NCBI RefSeq assembly: GCF_046773475.1
Contig: NZ_CP177240.1
Span: forward strand, 372,001-436,000
Source of the DNA: Nitratireductor aquimarinus
GTDB lineage: Bacteria > Pseudomonadota > Alphaproteobacteria > Rhizobiales > Rhizobiaceae
Length of the DNA: 64,000 nucleotides
Direction: 5' to 3'
Every line of letters begins with the position of its first letter. Position 1 is the first letter of the stretch. The position numbers and the translations under genes were made by a program. Positions 18,158-24,898 of the stretch are shown here, one piece after another. The notes under the pieces were generated by a model. It was given only the letters and a program-made list of their open reading frames with translations. It searched no databases and was not told the origin of the DNA.

Positions 18158-18517
18158 ATGAAAGACCTTACATTTGGCACGATGATCGCGGTGTTCGAAG
18201 AAATGTTCGGACGCGGTCTGTTCTGGTTTCTGGTTGTGGCGGCCGTGGTGATCACGCTGGCCTATATCTATGTGCTGATCCGCGACCGCTCGGTTTCCAT
18301 GAAGAAGTTCCTGTGGGCGCAGCTTTCCATGCCGTTCGGCGCGGTGGCGGCGGTGGCGCTGGTGCTGTGGGTGACGAAATCCAGCCTGTCGGATCTCGGC
18401 GGGCCGATAGATGTGATCATCTTCCTCGGCATCGCGGCGCTGGGCGCGGTGGGACTTTCGATCCTCGTCTACACCGCCGGTTCACTCATCGCACCGCCGG
18501 AGCGCTCGGAGGGTTAG
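18158..18517 (+). CDS. Small three-helix membrane protein (DUF5368-like)
   Basis: A 119-residue protein with three hydrophobic segments (about 20-42, 56-72 and 84-110) and a short cytoplasmic-looking IRDRSVSMKKF loop between the first two. It begins 12 bases after the SQR-like gene with a GAGAGGA ribosome site, so it is in the same operon. I recall it as resembling the DUF5368 family, tentatively. Its place after an SQR-like enzyme suggests a membrane anchor or quinone-side partner, which is inference only. Confidence 0.7.
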   Translation: MKDLTFGTMIAVFEEMFGRGLFWFLVVAAVVITLAYIYVLIRDRSVSMKKFLWAQLSMPFGAVAAVALVLWVTKSSLSDLGGPIDVIIFLGIAALGAVGLSILVYTAGSLIAPPERSEG

Positions 18518-18580
18518 ATTGGTTCCATAATGTATGTTATGCGATCATTTGATATAGCAGGGTGAGTCCTATCTTGAAGT

Positions 18581-18603
18581 GCGACTTGCGACTTGCGACT
18601 TGC
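18581..18603. repeat. Short tandem repeat, 7-base unit x3
   Basis: GCGACTT is repeated three times directly before the IS30 remnant. The 18518-18885 gap otherwise holds only that remnant. The repeat looks like slippage or an insertion scar and has no assigned role. Confidence 0.6.
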
Positions 18604-18614
18604 AGGAGATAACA

Positions 18615-18773
18615 ATGACTTATCTCTCGCCCCCCATGAAACGCACCTACTCACAGATTGGCGTGGATGAACGCCGCAAGATTGCCCGCTGGCGGATAGC
18701 CGGCATTAGCGTTGACCACAACGCCGCGAAACTCGACCGGCATCGTTCAACGATTTTCCGCGAGGTCAAATAG
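18615..18773 (+). pseudogene. IS30-family transposase N-terminal remnant
   Basis: A 53-codon frame whose protein contains MKRTYSQIGVDERRKIARWR and then AGISVDHNAAKLDRHRSTIF. This is the N-terminal helix-turn-helix of IS30-family transposases, which normally run to 320 residues or more and carry a DDE catalytic domain. The frame ends right after FREVK and nothing of the catalytic domain follows, so it is a dead fragment. It marks the left edge of a patch of orphan and regulatory genes that looks laterally acquired. Confidence 0.8.
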
Positions 18774-18885
18774 CGGGCATTCGTGACAAAGCCACCTGCC
18801 AGCAGCCCCCAATGACTGTCATGCGGACGAGCCAGCCGTTGCTTCGCTCTGGATCAACGGCAGCTATTCGTTTACTTTGACTGTC

Positions 18886-19578
18886 ATGCCCGCATTGACC
18901 CAAGCTACCTCCCCCTGCGTTCATCGCTGGACCTACGCAGTCGGGGCCAACGAAGTCTCGGTGGTTCTTCCAGATGGTTGTGTCGATCTGCTTGTCTTGT
19001 CCTGCGGCAGGGCGGGAAGCGAGGTTCTTCTAGTCACTGACTGGGACTTCGCGCCAAGGTTGGTCAGGCTCGACGCAGGAACCTGCCTGACTGGATATCG
19101 GCTGCGGCCTGGCACCACGCTAGACCTTGCCGAATTCGAGATCGCGGACCGTGACGTGTCGAACCTTGATACAGAGATCGAAGCCCTCACGCGGCATGAC
19201 CAAGAGATTTCGGAAATCATCGATGCCCTTTGCTTGCCGGGCAACAGCGTTCATCGCCTGGCCCGGCAACAGGGCGTATCGGAAAGAACCCTGCAACGTC
19301 GGTTCAGGCACCTGTCGCTTCCAACCCCGGCCTTCTGGCGTCAGCTGGGTCGGGCCCGGCGGGCGGTTCAGGCCCTGCCATGTCGTGTTCCGCTTGCCGA
19401 GATCGCGGCGCACTACGGCTATAGCGACCAGGCCCACATGACGCGAGAGTTCGTGCGGTGGTTCGGCTGGACGCCCGTCCAACTCCGCCGGAACCCTGCT
19501 GCGATTGCCGATCTGGCGCAACCCGGGCTTGGCAACTGGTCATTGGAAATCGGCTTGGAGATCGCGGGCCTGACGTAG
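18886..19578 (+). CDS. AraC-family transcriptional regulator
   Basis: A protein of about 230 residues with a C-terminal AraC-type double helix-turn-helix (residues about 120-215): SVHRLARQQGVSERTLQRRF and then PLAEIAAHYGYSDQAHMTRE, with FGWTPVQLRR closing the domain. The N-terminal part (SVVLPDGCVDLLVLSCG) is the short sensor of the group that sits beside small stress or detoxification genes. ATG at 18886 is used; a TTG at 18877 is also possible. Its end overlaps the convergent DUF1801 gene by 39 bases. The target is unknown; the neighbouring DUF1801 and VOC genes are candidates. Confidence 0.88.
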   Translation: MPALTQATSPCVHRWTYAVGANEVSVVLPDGCVDLLVLSCGRAGSEVLLVTDWDFAPRLVRLDAGTCLTGYRLRPGTTLDLAEFEIADRDVSNLDTEIEALTRHDQEISEIIDALCLPGNSVHRLARQQGVSERTLQRRFRHLSLPTPAFWRQLGRARRAVQALPCRVPLAEIAAHYGYSDQAHMTREFVRWFGWTPVQLRRNPAAIADLAQPGLGNWSLEIGLEIAGLT

Positions 19579-19878
19579 GAAATGCCCGCATCGCTTGTCC
19601 ACGATGTCGGCGAGGCTGGCGAGCTTGATGTGACGCCGGTGCTTTCCGCCGCCTTCTAGCACCTTTTCCGGATCAGCCAGCTGCGCGCCGTTGGTGAACT
19701 CTAGGGAAACGTGGTCCTTGTAGGCGAAAATCCCGCAGAACTGCGATTTGGGCTGCCCGGGAACGCTCTCGACCATGGTTCCCCCATATTTCGCGACAAA
19801 GGCCGCCTCCGGCTCGACCGTTGCGACAACAGCTTTCAACTGAGCGACAATTTTGGCTTTCTCTGACTCCTCCATCAT
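19540..19878 (-). CDS. DUF1801-domain protein
   Basis: A 112-residue protein that looks like a DUF1801 (YdhG-like) domain protein: AAFVAKYGGTMVESVPGQPK, then CGIFAYKDHVSLEFTNGAQL and the C-terminal GGGKHRRHIKLASLADI. The family is soluble and its function is unknown; it has an iron chaperone-like fold in related proteins. It is followed upstream by a VOC gene on the same strand with 4 bases between them, so the two are probably one transcript. Its stop region overlaps the convergent araC-type gene. Confidence 0.8.
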   Translation of the reverse strand: MMEESEKAKIVAQLKAVVATVEPEAAFVAKYGGTMVESVPGQPKSQFCGIFAYKDHVSLEFTNGAQLADPEKVLEGGGKHRRHIKLASLADIVDKRCGHFLRQARDLQADFQ

Positions 19879-19882
19879 GGCC

Positions 19883-20272
19883 TCAACCCGGCAACTGTAC
19901 TGCTGTGCAGATTTCGATCAGATACCCATTCGGGTCCGCCACGTATGACGTTGTCTGCCCCCATGGTTCATCGCGCGCGTCCTGAATGAGCGTGGCCCCC
20001 GCGTCGAGCGCCCTTTGCAGGGTGCCAGCCACATCCTCCGTCTCGAATGCTATCTCGAACGTCGGGGCGTCCGGTCTCGGCAGCGCCGGGTCCTTGTCCA
20101 ACTGACGCATGAGGGTTCTTGAGGAGAAAGCCAGTTTGGTTTCCCCTGTTAGCAACTCGCCGTAATCGCCGCTTTCGTGAAGGAAGCCGCGTTCGAACCC
20201 AAAAGCCTTTACGAAGAAGTCGAGCGACGACGAGACGTCATCCACGTAGAGAATCGTGTAGCGAAAGATCAT
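19883..20272 (-). CDS. VOC-family (glyoxalase/bleomycin-resistance fold) protein
   Basis: A 129-residue VOC protein: FRYTILYVDDVSSSLDFFVK at the start, FGFERGF, and the terminal SYVADPNGYLIEICT typical of the fold. In the family these paired beta-alpha-beta-beta-beta modules bind a metal and act as glyoxalases, dioxygenases or drug-binding proteins; here no specific substrate can be assigned. The ATG at 20272 follows a GGAGA ribosome site; the in-frame ATG at 20344 is too far upstream for the fold. It precedes the DUF1801 gene by 4 bases in the same operon. Confidence 0.85.
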   Translation of the reverse strand: MIFRYTILYVDDVSSSLDFFVKAFGFERGFLHESGDYGELLTGETKLAFSSRTLMRQLDKDPALPRPDAPTFEIAFETEDVAGTLQRALDAGATLIQDARDEPWGQTTSYVADPNGYLIEICTAVQLPG

Positions 20273-20495
20273 GTGAGGTGTCTCCAACAATGCGACCACA
20301 ACGATAGGCCGCGATGGGACGGCGGTCTTGAAGAAAGCCGACATTCAGCGGCTGCGCAGCATCACGCACTCCGGGCTCCAACCCGCCATTTTGACAGCAG
20401 CCATTCGGATTGCTGGTGTACGGCCCCGGCGACCGCTCTGAGCCCATGCTACCGAATGCTGCGCGATGCATGACAGCCGCTTTCGGAGTTCGCGC

Positions 20496-20524
20496 TTGAC
20501 AGATTAGGACGCTCGTCCTAATCT
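20496..20524 (+). promoter_or_regulatory. Consensus promoter with a palindromic TetR operator in its spacer
   Basis: A TTGACA -35 hexamer (20496-20501) and TAATCT -10 hexamer (20519-20524) are 17 bases apart. The spacer and the start of the -10 (20502-20523) form an exact 22-base palindrome, GATTAGGACG followed by CT and its inverse CGTCCTAATC. This is a typical TetR-type operator; binding would block RNA polymerase directly. It lies 29 bases upstream of the TetR gene, so it should be self-repressing. Confidence 0.85.
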
Positions 20525-20552
20525 TGACTACAGCGACTCTTCAGGGGCCTCC

Positions 20553-21134
20553 ATGTCACGATCAGCCACTCGCAAACGTATCGAAGAAAAGGCCGATGCG
20601 CTGTTCTACGAAGCAGGTTTCGAGGCGACATCCTTTGCGGACATTGCGGGAGCGGTCGGCATCTCCCGCGGCAATTTCTACCACCACTTCAAATCCAAGG
20701 ACGATATTCTCGACGCGGTCATTGACCGTCGCCTGGCAGCAACACAGACACTGCTCGAGTCCTGGGAAACGGATGCCGCACCGAAAGACCGAATACGGTC
20801 TTTCATCCGTATCCTCATCACCAATCGGACCAAGATCATGGCATTCGGATGCCCGGTCGGGACGCTAACGACCGAGTTGGCCAAGCTGGATCACATCGCA
20901 GAATCGCGCGCCGCAGAGATTTTCGGCCTGTTTCGCGACTGGCTTGCGGATCAGTTCAGCGCGCTCGGGCATAAGGACGATGCCGATGCTCTGGCGTTGC
21001 ATGTTCTCGCCCGCTCGCAAGGCATCGCAGTGATGGTCTCCGCCCTCAAGGATGAGGCATTCCTCAGGGCGGAAGTCTCCGCGCTGGAGGCGTGGCTTGA
21101 CCGACTTCCCGTTCAAACCTCAACGAAAGACTAG
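20553..21134 (+). CDS. TetR/AcrR-family transcriptional regulator
   Basis: A 193-residue TetR-type repressor. The N-terminal helix-turn-helix is at residues about 8-55 (EEKADALFYEAGFEATSFAD and AVGISRGNFYHHFKSKDDIL), followed by an all-helical ligand domain with GCPVGTLTTELA, the motif of a subgroup with a cysteine in the pocket region. The start at 20553 lies 29 bases after the promoter with the perfect palindrome, so autorepression is strongly suggested. The YciI-like gene follows 6 bases after its stop and is probably its target too. The ligand is unknown. Confidence 0.9.
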   Translation: MSRSATRKRIEEKADALFYEAGFEATSFADIAGAVGISRGNFYHHFKSKDDILDAVIDRRLAATQTLLESWETDAAPKDRIRSFIRILITNRTKIMAFGCPVGTLTTELAKLDHIAESRAAEIFGLFRDWLADQFSALGHKDDADALALHVLARSQGIAVMVSALKDEAFLRAEVSALEAWLDRLPVQTSTKD

Positions 21135-21140
21135 ACAACA

Positions 21141-21428
21141 GTGTTCATCATCTATCTCCGCTTCTCCGAAAACAAATCAGCCGCCTCGGATTTCATGCCG
21201 GCCCACAACGAATGGATCGCTCAGGGTTTCGGCGACGGCATCTTTCAATGTGTGGGCTCTCTGACACCGGAAGGCGGCGGCGCGATTCTGGCGACAGGAG
21301 AAAGCCGCGAAGAGATCGAGAGGCGTATCAATACCGATCCGTTCGTAGAGCACAATGTCGTCATTGCCGAGATCACCGAAGTCGACGTCAAGAAGACAAC
21401 ACCCGCGCTTGACTTCTTGAAAGCCTGA
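21141..21428 (+). CDS. YciI-like protein
   Basis: A 95-residue protein of the YciI type (dimeric ferredoxin-like alpha-beta fold): MFIIYLRFSENKSAASDFMP, then HNEWIAQGFGDG, CVGSLTPEGGGAI and NTDPFVEHNVVIAEITEVD. The His-Asn motif and the DPF segment are the conserved sites of this group, which may act on small hydroxy or halogenated molecules; the reaction is not known. GTG at 21141 starts 6 bases after the tetR stop, so both genes are one transcript controlled by the palindromic operator. Confidence 0.8.
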   Translation: MFIIYLRFSENKSAASDFMPAHNEWIAQGFGDGIFQCVGSLTPEGGGAILATGESREEIERRINTDPFVEHNVVIAEITEVDVKKTTPALDFLKA

Positions 21429-21453
21429 ACGATGCCAAAGCTCTTCACATGAG

Positions 21454-21530
21454 CCGATGGTGAACCACGCTGTAGCTGGTCAGGTGCGGCGCCGGAGTTC
21501 CTCGACTATTACGACAAGGAATGGGGTTCT
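21454..21530 (+). pseudogene. Fragment of 3-methyladenine DNA glycosylase I (tag), broken
   Basis: The frame reads DGEPRCSWSGAAPEFLDYYD and then KEWGSPVAV, which matches the start of Tag proteins (normally DGK-RC-W and a Y-DxEWG-P motif that forms the zinc and DNA site). The rest of Tag, normally about 190 residues, is missing: the match stops exactly where an 18-bp hairpin begins at 21534. A stop codon lies just upstream, so the original start is also lost. It sits directly after the yciI gene. Confidence 0.65.
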
Positions 21531-21533
21531 CCG

Positions 21534-21574
21534 GTTGCCGTCTACGCTGGGAACGCCAGCGTAGACGGCAACCG
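21534..21574. repeat. Perfect 18-bp inverted repeat with a 5-base loop
   Basis: The left arm (21534-21551, GGTTGCCGTCTACGCTGG) is exactly inverted at 21557-21574 with a GAACG loop. There is no T-tract, so it is not a typical terminator. It replaces the continuation of the broken tag gene. It could be the end of an excised element, a recombination site, or a strong hairpin left by palindrome formation. Confidence 0.75.
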
Positions 21575-21931
21575 CCAGTACTCATGGGATGACAGAGATG
21601 GAGCCGCCACCTGTCCTTCTCCAGAAGGAGACGATCAGGCTGTCAAAGTAAAAGCCAGAGGACTATGGATAGAAGAAATGGTGCGAAGCCAGCAGGGATC
21701 AGCCTGCGGTGAGAAAACGGCAACGCCGAACATCCCCGCAGAAGATCACGAAAATGAAGCGCGTCAATTCATAACTGTCTAAGGCCCCGCGAAAGCGTCA
21801 CCGGCCCGAGCAATGCAGCTCCCTGGGCACGAACGATTGTCAATGCCTCAGGGATTGCGGCGCGTCCGGCAGAAAATCCTGTCGGACGTCTAATTCCGCC
21901 ACTTGAAAATCCTGCACATTCGGATCGGGAA
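21575..21931. other. Gap without recognisable gene
   Basis: The frame of the tag remnant remains open to about 21780, but the predicted peptide resembles nothing I know and has a low-complexity, polar composition. A few segments look like decayed coding or element sequence. No RNA gene or promoter is evident. I read this as the remains of an insertion or deletion event. Confidence 0.5.
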
Positions 21932-22183
21932 CTACTTACGGCACCGGGCCCTGTAGATCCGACCGTCGCGACCGCGATATTCGCAATATCCGTTGCGAAG
22001 GTTTCGAACGAGAAGCCCGCCCAACGCCCCTGCGCCGGCGCCAATAAGCGCTCCTCGACCACCGTCGGCCAATCCGCCGACAACAGCACCTGCTGTGGCT
22101 CCCACGCCAACGTCCCGCTCTGTGGTGGTGCAGCCAGCTATGGCAAAGGCGGCTGCTGCAACGACAAGCATATTCCGAACCAT
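21932..22183 (-). CDS. Small glycine-zipper lipoprotein
   Basis: An 83-residue protein with a lipoprotein signal: MVRNMLVVAAAAFAIAGCTT, with lipobox AIAGC at residue 18. The mature part holds a glycine-zipper helix (GVGATAGAVVGGLADGGRGA, then IGAGAGALGGLLV) and a basic tail ending with CRK. Such proteins are anchored to the outer or inner membrane and are often stress-induced, in the OsmB/YMGG style. ATG at 22183 has GAGG 9 bases upstream; a GTG at 22195 is also possible. Transcribed alone; function unknown. Confidence 0.78.
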   Translation of the reverse strand: MVRNMLVVAAAAFAIAGCTTTERDVGVGATAGAVVGGLADGGRGALIGAGAGALGGLLVRNLRNGYCEYRGRDGRIYRARCRK

Positions 22184-22473
22184 CGTGTACCTCACAAAAA
22201 TCCACCCATTGGCACCCTAAAAGGCTACACTTGTTGCAATCTTCAAACAAGCGGCTCCGTCTCACCATCGATTTCAAGAGGATGCAGGCAGGCGCTGGAA
22301 CGTTGGTTTTCGGCGAGCCAATTCGCGTAAGGAGCCATGCTAGCGTGGAGTTCTCCGGCTCATGACAGACTTCCGGTTCCTCAGGGACGAACTATACAAC
22401 TCCGTAACAAGCATGCAGCCGCCGGCGTTTCACTCTCCGCCATCGCTCTGGCTTCACTACTCCCATCACACAC

Positions 22474-22941
22474 CTACTCCCCGTGCCAGCCCTCAATGGA
22501 CCAGCCTGTCAGGTTCTGAACCTCCTCGCGGGAAACGGATCGGACAGGCTGGATGAATGTCCAGACATGTCCCTCGGGATCGCGTGCGCGATAGGTGCGG
22601 TCGCCGTAGATCTGGTCTTCCGGCTCCTGCAAAATCTCTGCGCCGGCCTGTCGGGCGTGCTCGCAATGATCGTCGAGCGCGCCCTTGAGCTTGATGTAGA
22701 GAGCCTGCGTGTTCTTCGCGCCCACCGAGGCCGGGCTGGCGACATGGGAAGACCATTCGGAATCGACGATGATACAGGCATCCCCGATGCGCATTTCGGA
22801 GTGAACGAGTTCACCGTCCCTGTCCCGCACCACGGTATGACGCTCAAAACCGAATGCCCGTTCGAGCCAGTCCAGCGCGGCGGTCGGATCGCGGTAGAAG
22901 ACGCCCGCCCCCAGCGTGGCGCGCCTGAATGGGTCCTGCAT
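22474..22941 (-). CDS. VOC-family (glyoxalase fold) protein
   Basis: A 155-residue VOC protein: RATLGAGVFYRDPTAALDWL, ERAFGFERHTVVRDRDGELV and GDRTYRARDPEGHVWTF. The last motif is the metal-site strand (DPEGHxW) typical of the glyoxalase/PhnB-like group. It differs from the shorter VOC gene at 19883 in length and motifs, so the two are not copies. No neighbour gives a clue to the substrate. The 142 bases upstream, up to the ABC ATPase gene, contain no gene; the 290 bases downstream, up to the lipoprotein gene, are also empty. Confidence 0.85.
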   Translation of the reverse strand: MQDPFRRATLGAGVFYRDPTAALDWLERAFGFERHTVVRDRDGELVHSEMRIGDACIIVDSEWSSHVASPASVGAKNTQALYIKLKGALDDHCEHARQAGAEILQEPEDQIYGDRTYRARDPEGHVWTFIQPVRSVSREEVQNLTGWSIEGWHGE

Positions 22942-23084
22942 GTTGCCGCTCCCGAAATCGGCCGAGATGTGCGCAGGCGCCGATCAGGCAAGCCATGATG
23001 CACTCAGCCACAAGAGTTGAAGATTGCAGCCGGTTCGAAGCATTTCCGGGCGGGTCGCGCAAGACTGAACGTCGAATGGCTCCC

Positions 23085-23837
23085 TCAGATCGCCTCATCC
23101 ACGATGAGATGCGGTTCACCCCGTGAGCAGGGCTCGACGCGGGCGCGCACGCGGAAGCTGGTGGCGAGGTTGTCGGGGGTCAGCACATTGGCCGCCGGCC
23201 CAAAAGCATGAAGCGTTCCGTTTGACAGGATCGCCACCTCGTCGGCGAATTTCAGCGCCAGGTTGAGGTCGTGCAGCGCGATCAGGACGAGCATGTCCTT
23301 TTCGCGCGCCAGCCCGCGCACACAGCTCAGGGCTTCCAGCTGGCGGTTCATGTCGAGCGCGCTGGTCGGCTCGTCCAGAAGCAGCACCTGCGGATCGCGC
23401 ACGAGGCACTGGGCAAGCCCGACAAGCTGGCGCTGCCCGCCACTCAGTTCCGACAGCACCTCGTCGGCGAGATGGTCGATGCCAAGCGTTTGAAGCGTCT
23501 GGTCGACCGCCATCAGGTCACCGTTTCGCAGCCGCCAGCCGCTCACCTGCTTGCGGGCCAGCAGAACGGCCTCGAAGACGGTCAGAACCGCACTGCCGCT
23601 CTGGTCCTGCGGCATGTAGGCGATGGCCCGGGCGGGATCGCGCACATTTCTGATGCTGAAGGAGCCCGGCCCCGGCAGAAGGGCGGCGATGCGGCGGAAG
23701 AGGGTCGACTTGCCCGCCGCGTTGGGGCCGACAATGGCAACCACCTTGCCGCCGTCGCAGGGCGGCAGCGTGATGTCGCGCAGCACATCACGCGACCCGA
23801 AGCGAACACCCAGGCGATCCGTGCTCAAAACTACCAT
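23085..23837 (-). CDS. ATP-binding protein of an iron-siderophore ABC importer
   Basis: A 250-residue ABC ATPase of the FecE/FepC type. Walker A is GPNAAGKST (residues about 38-46), the Q-loop is MPQDQSG, the signature is LSGGQRQLV, Walker B is VLLLDEPTSALD, and the H-loop is ALHDLNLAL. The Walker A has AAGKST, slightly different from the usual GSGKST. It is the last gene of the nine-gene metallophore operon and overlaps the permease gene by 7 bases. Together with the upstream permease and binding protein it would import a ferric siderophore through the inner membrane. Confidence 0.93.
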   Translation of the reverse strand: MVVLSTDRLGVRFGSRDVLRDITLPPCDGGKVVAIVGPNAAGKSTLFRRIAALLPGPGSFSIRNVRDPARAIAYMPQDQSGSAVLTVFEAVLLARKQVSGWRLRNGDLMAVDQTLQTLGIDHLADEVLSELSGGQRQLVGLAQCLVRDPQVLLLDEPTSALDMNRQLEALSCVRGLAREKDMLVLIALHDLNLALKFADEVAILSNGTLHAFGPAANVLTPDNLATSFRVRARVEPCSRGEPHLIVDEAI

Positions 23838-24898
23838 ATCTCTCTCCCGTTCTTGAGGATCAGATAGAGGAAGACCGGCAGGCCAACGGCCGCGGTCACG
23901 ATGCCGATGGGCAGCACGACGCCGGGCACAGCGACCTTTGCCAGGATCGAACTCAGCGACATGATCAGCGCGCCGGTCAGCGCGCTTGCCGGCAGGAGAA
24001 AACGCTGGTCCTCGCCCACCATCATGCGCGCGATATGCGGGCCAACGAGCCCGACGAAGCCGATCGTGCCCACAAAGGCCACCGGAATGGCCGAGAGAAG
24101 CGACACGAGGATCAGCGTTTCAAGCCGCAGGCGGCGCACCGGTATGCCGAAGCTGGCCGCCCTCGCCTCGCCCAGCCGCAGCGCGGAAAGCTGCCAGCGG
24201 CGGCGCAGGAAGATCGGCAGCGTGATGGCCACAGCGAGCGCGGTCATGAAGAATTTCGGCCATGTGGCCTTGGCGAGGCTCCCCATGGTCCAGAACACGA
24301 TGGCAGCAACCGCCTCCTGATTGGCGAAATACTGGGTGATGGCCAGCGCGGTGTTGAAGCTGAAGACAAGCGCGATGCCGAACAGAACGATGGTCTGGAT
24401 GGACGCCCCGCGCCTGATGCTCGCCATGTGGATGAGACAGGCCGTCGCCATGGCGACCACGAAAGCGTTGACCGCAACCACATATTCGCCCGCTGCCGGA
24501 ATGAGGGCGACACCGAAAGCGATGGCCAGCGCCGCGCCGAAGCTCGCGCCGGCTGAAATGCCCAGCGTGAAGGGGCTCGCCAGCGGGTTGTTCAAAATGG
24601 TCTGCATCTGCGCCCCGCCAATGGCGAGCGCCATGCCCACGACAATGGCCATTAAGGCGGCCGGCGTGCGGATGGACCAGACGATGACACGCATCTGCGC
24701 ATCGGCCTCGGCCGGCGCGATCAGCGTGCGCGCCACATCCCAAAGGCCATAGCTTGCCGGCCCTGTTGCGATGTCGCCGATCAGCGCCAGAACGAGAGCG
24801 ATGGAGAGAGCGGCGAGAACGAGCTTTCGCCGCAGGGTCAGCGCCTGATAGGAGGTGCGCCCCGAAAGGGGCGCTGTTTCACTGCGAATGCCGGTCAT
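23831..24898 (-). CDS. FecCD-type permease of an iron-siderophore ABC importer
   Basis: A 355-residue permease of the FecCD/BtuC family with about ten helices. Family motifs are visible: VVGMALAIGGAQMQTILNNP, LASPFTLGISAGASFGAAL, GTIGFVGLVGPHIARMMVG and PIGIVTAAVGLPVFLYLI. A single permease gene means the two halves form a homodimer. ATG at 24898 overlaps the stop of the binding-protein gene (ATGA); the frame is open upstream but that part is not conserved. It lies in the nine-gene operon and should carry the iron-metallophore complex inward. Confidence 0.93.
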   Translation of the reverse strand: MTGIRSETAPLSGRTSYQALTLRRKLVLAALSIALVLALIGDIATGPASYGLWDVARTLIAPAEADAQMRVIVWSIRTPAALMAIVVGMALAIGGAQMQTILNNPLASPFTLGISAGASFGAALAIAFGVALIPAAGEYVVAVNAFVVAMATACLIHMASIRRGASIQTIVLFGIALVFSFNTALAITQYFANQEAVAAIVFWTMGSLAKATWPKFFMTALAVAITLPIFLRRRWQLSALRLGEARAASFGIPVRRLRLETLILVSLLSAIPVAFVGTIGFVGLVGPHIARMMVGEDQRFLLPASALTGALIMSLSSILAKVAVPGVVLPIGIVTAAVGLPVFLYLILKNGREIW

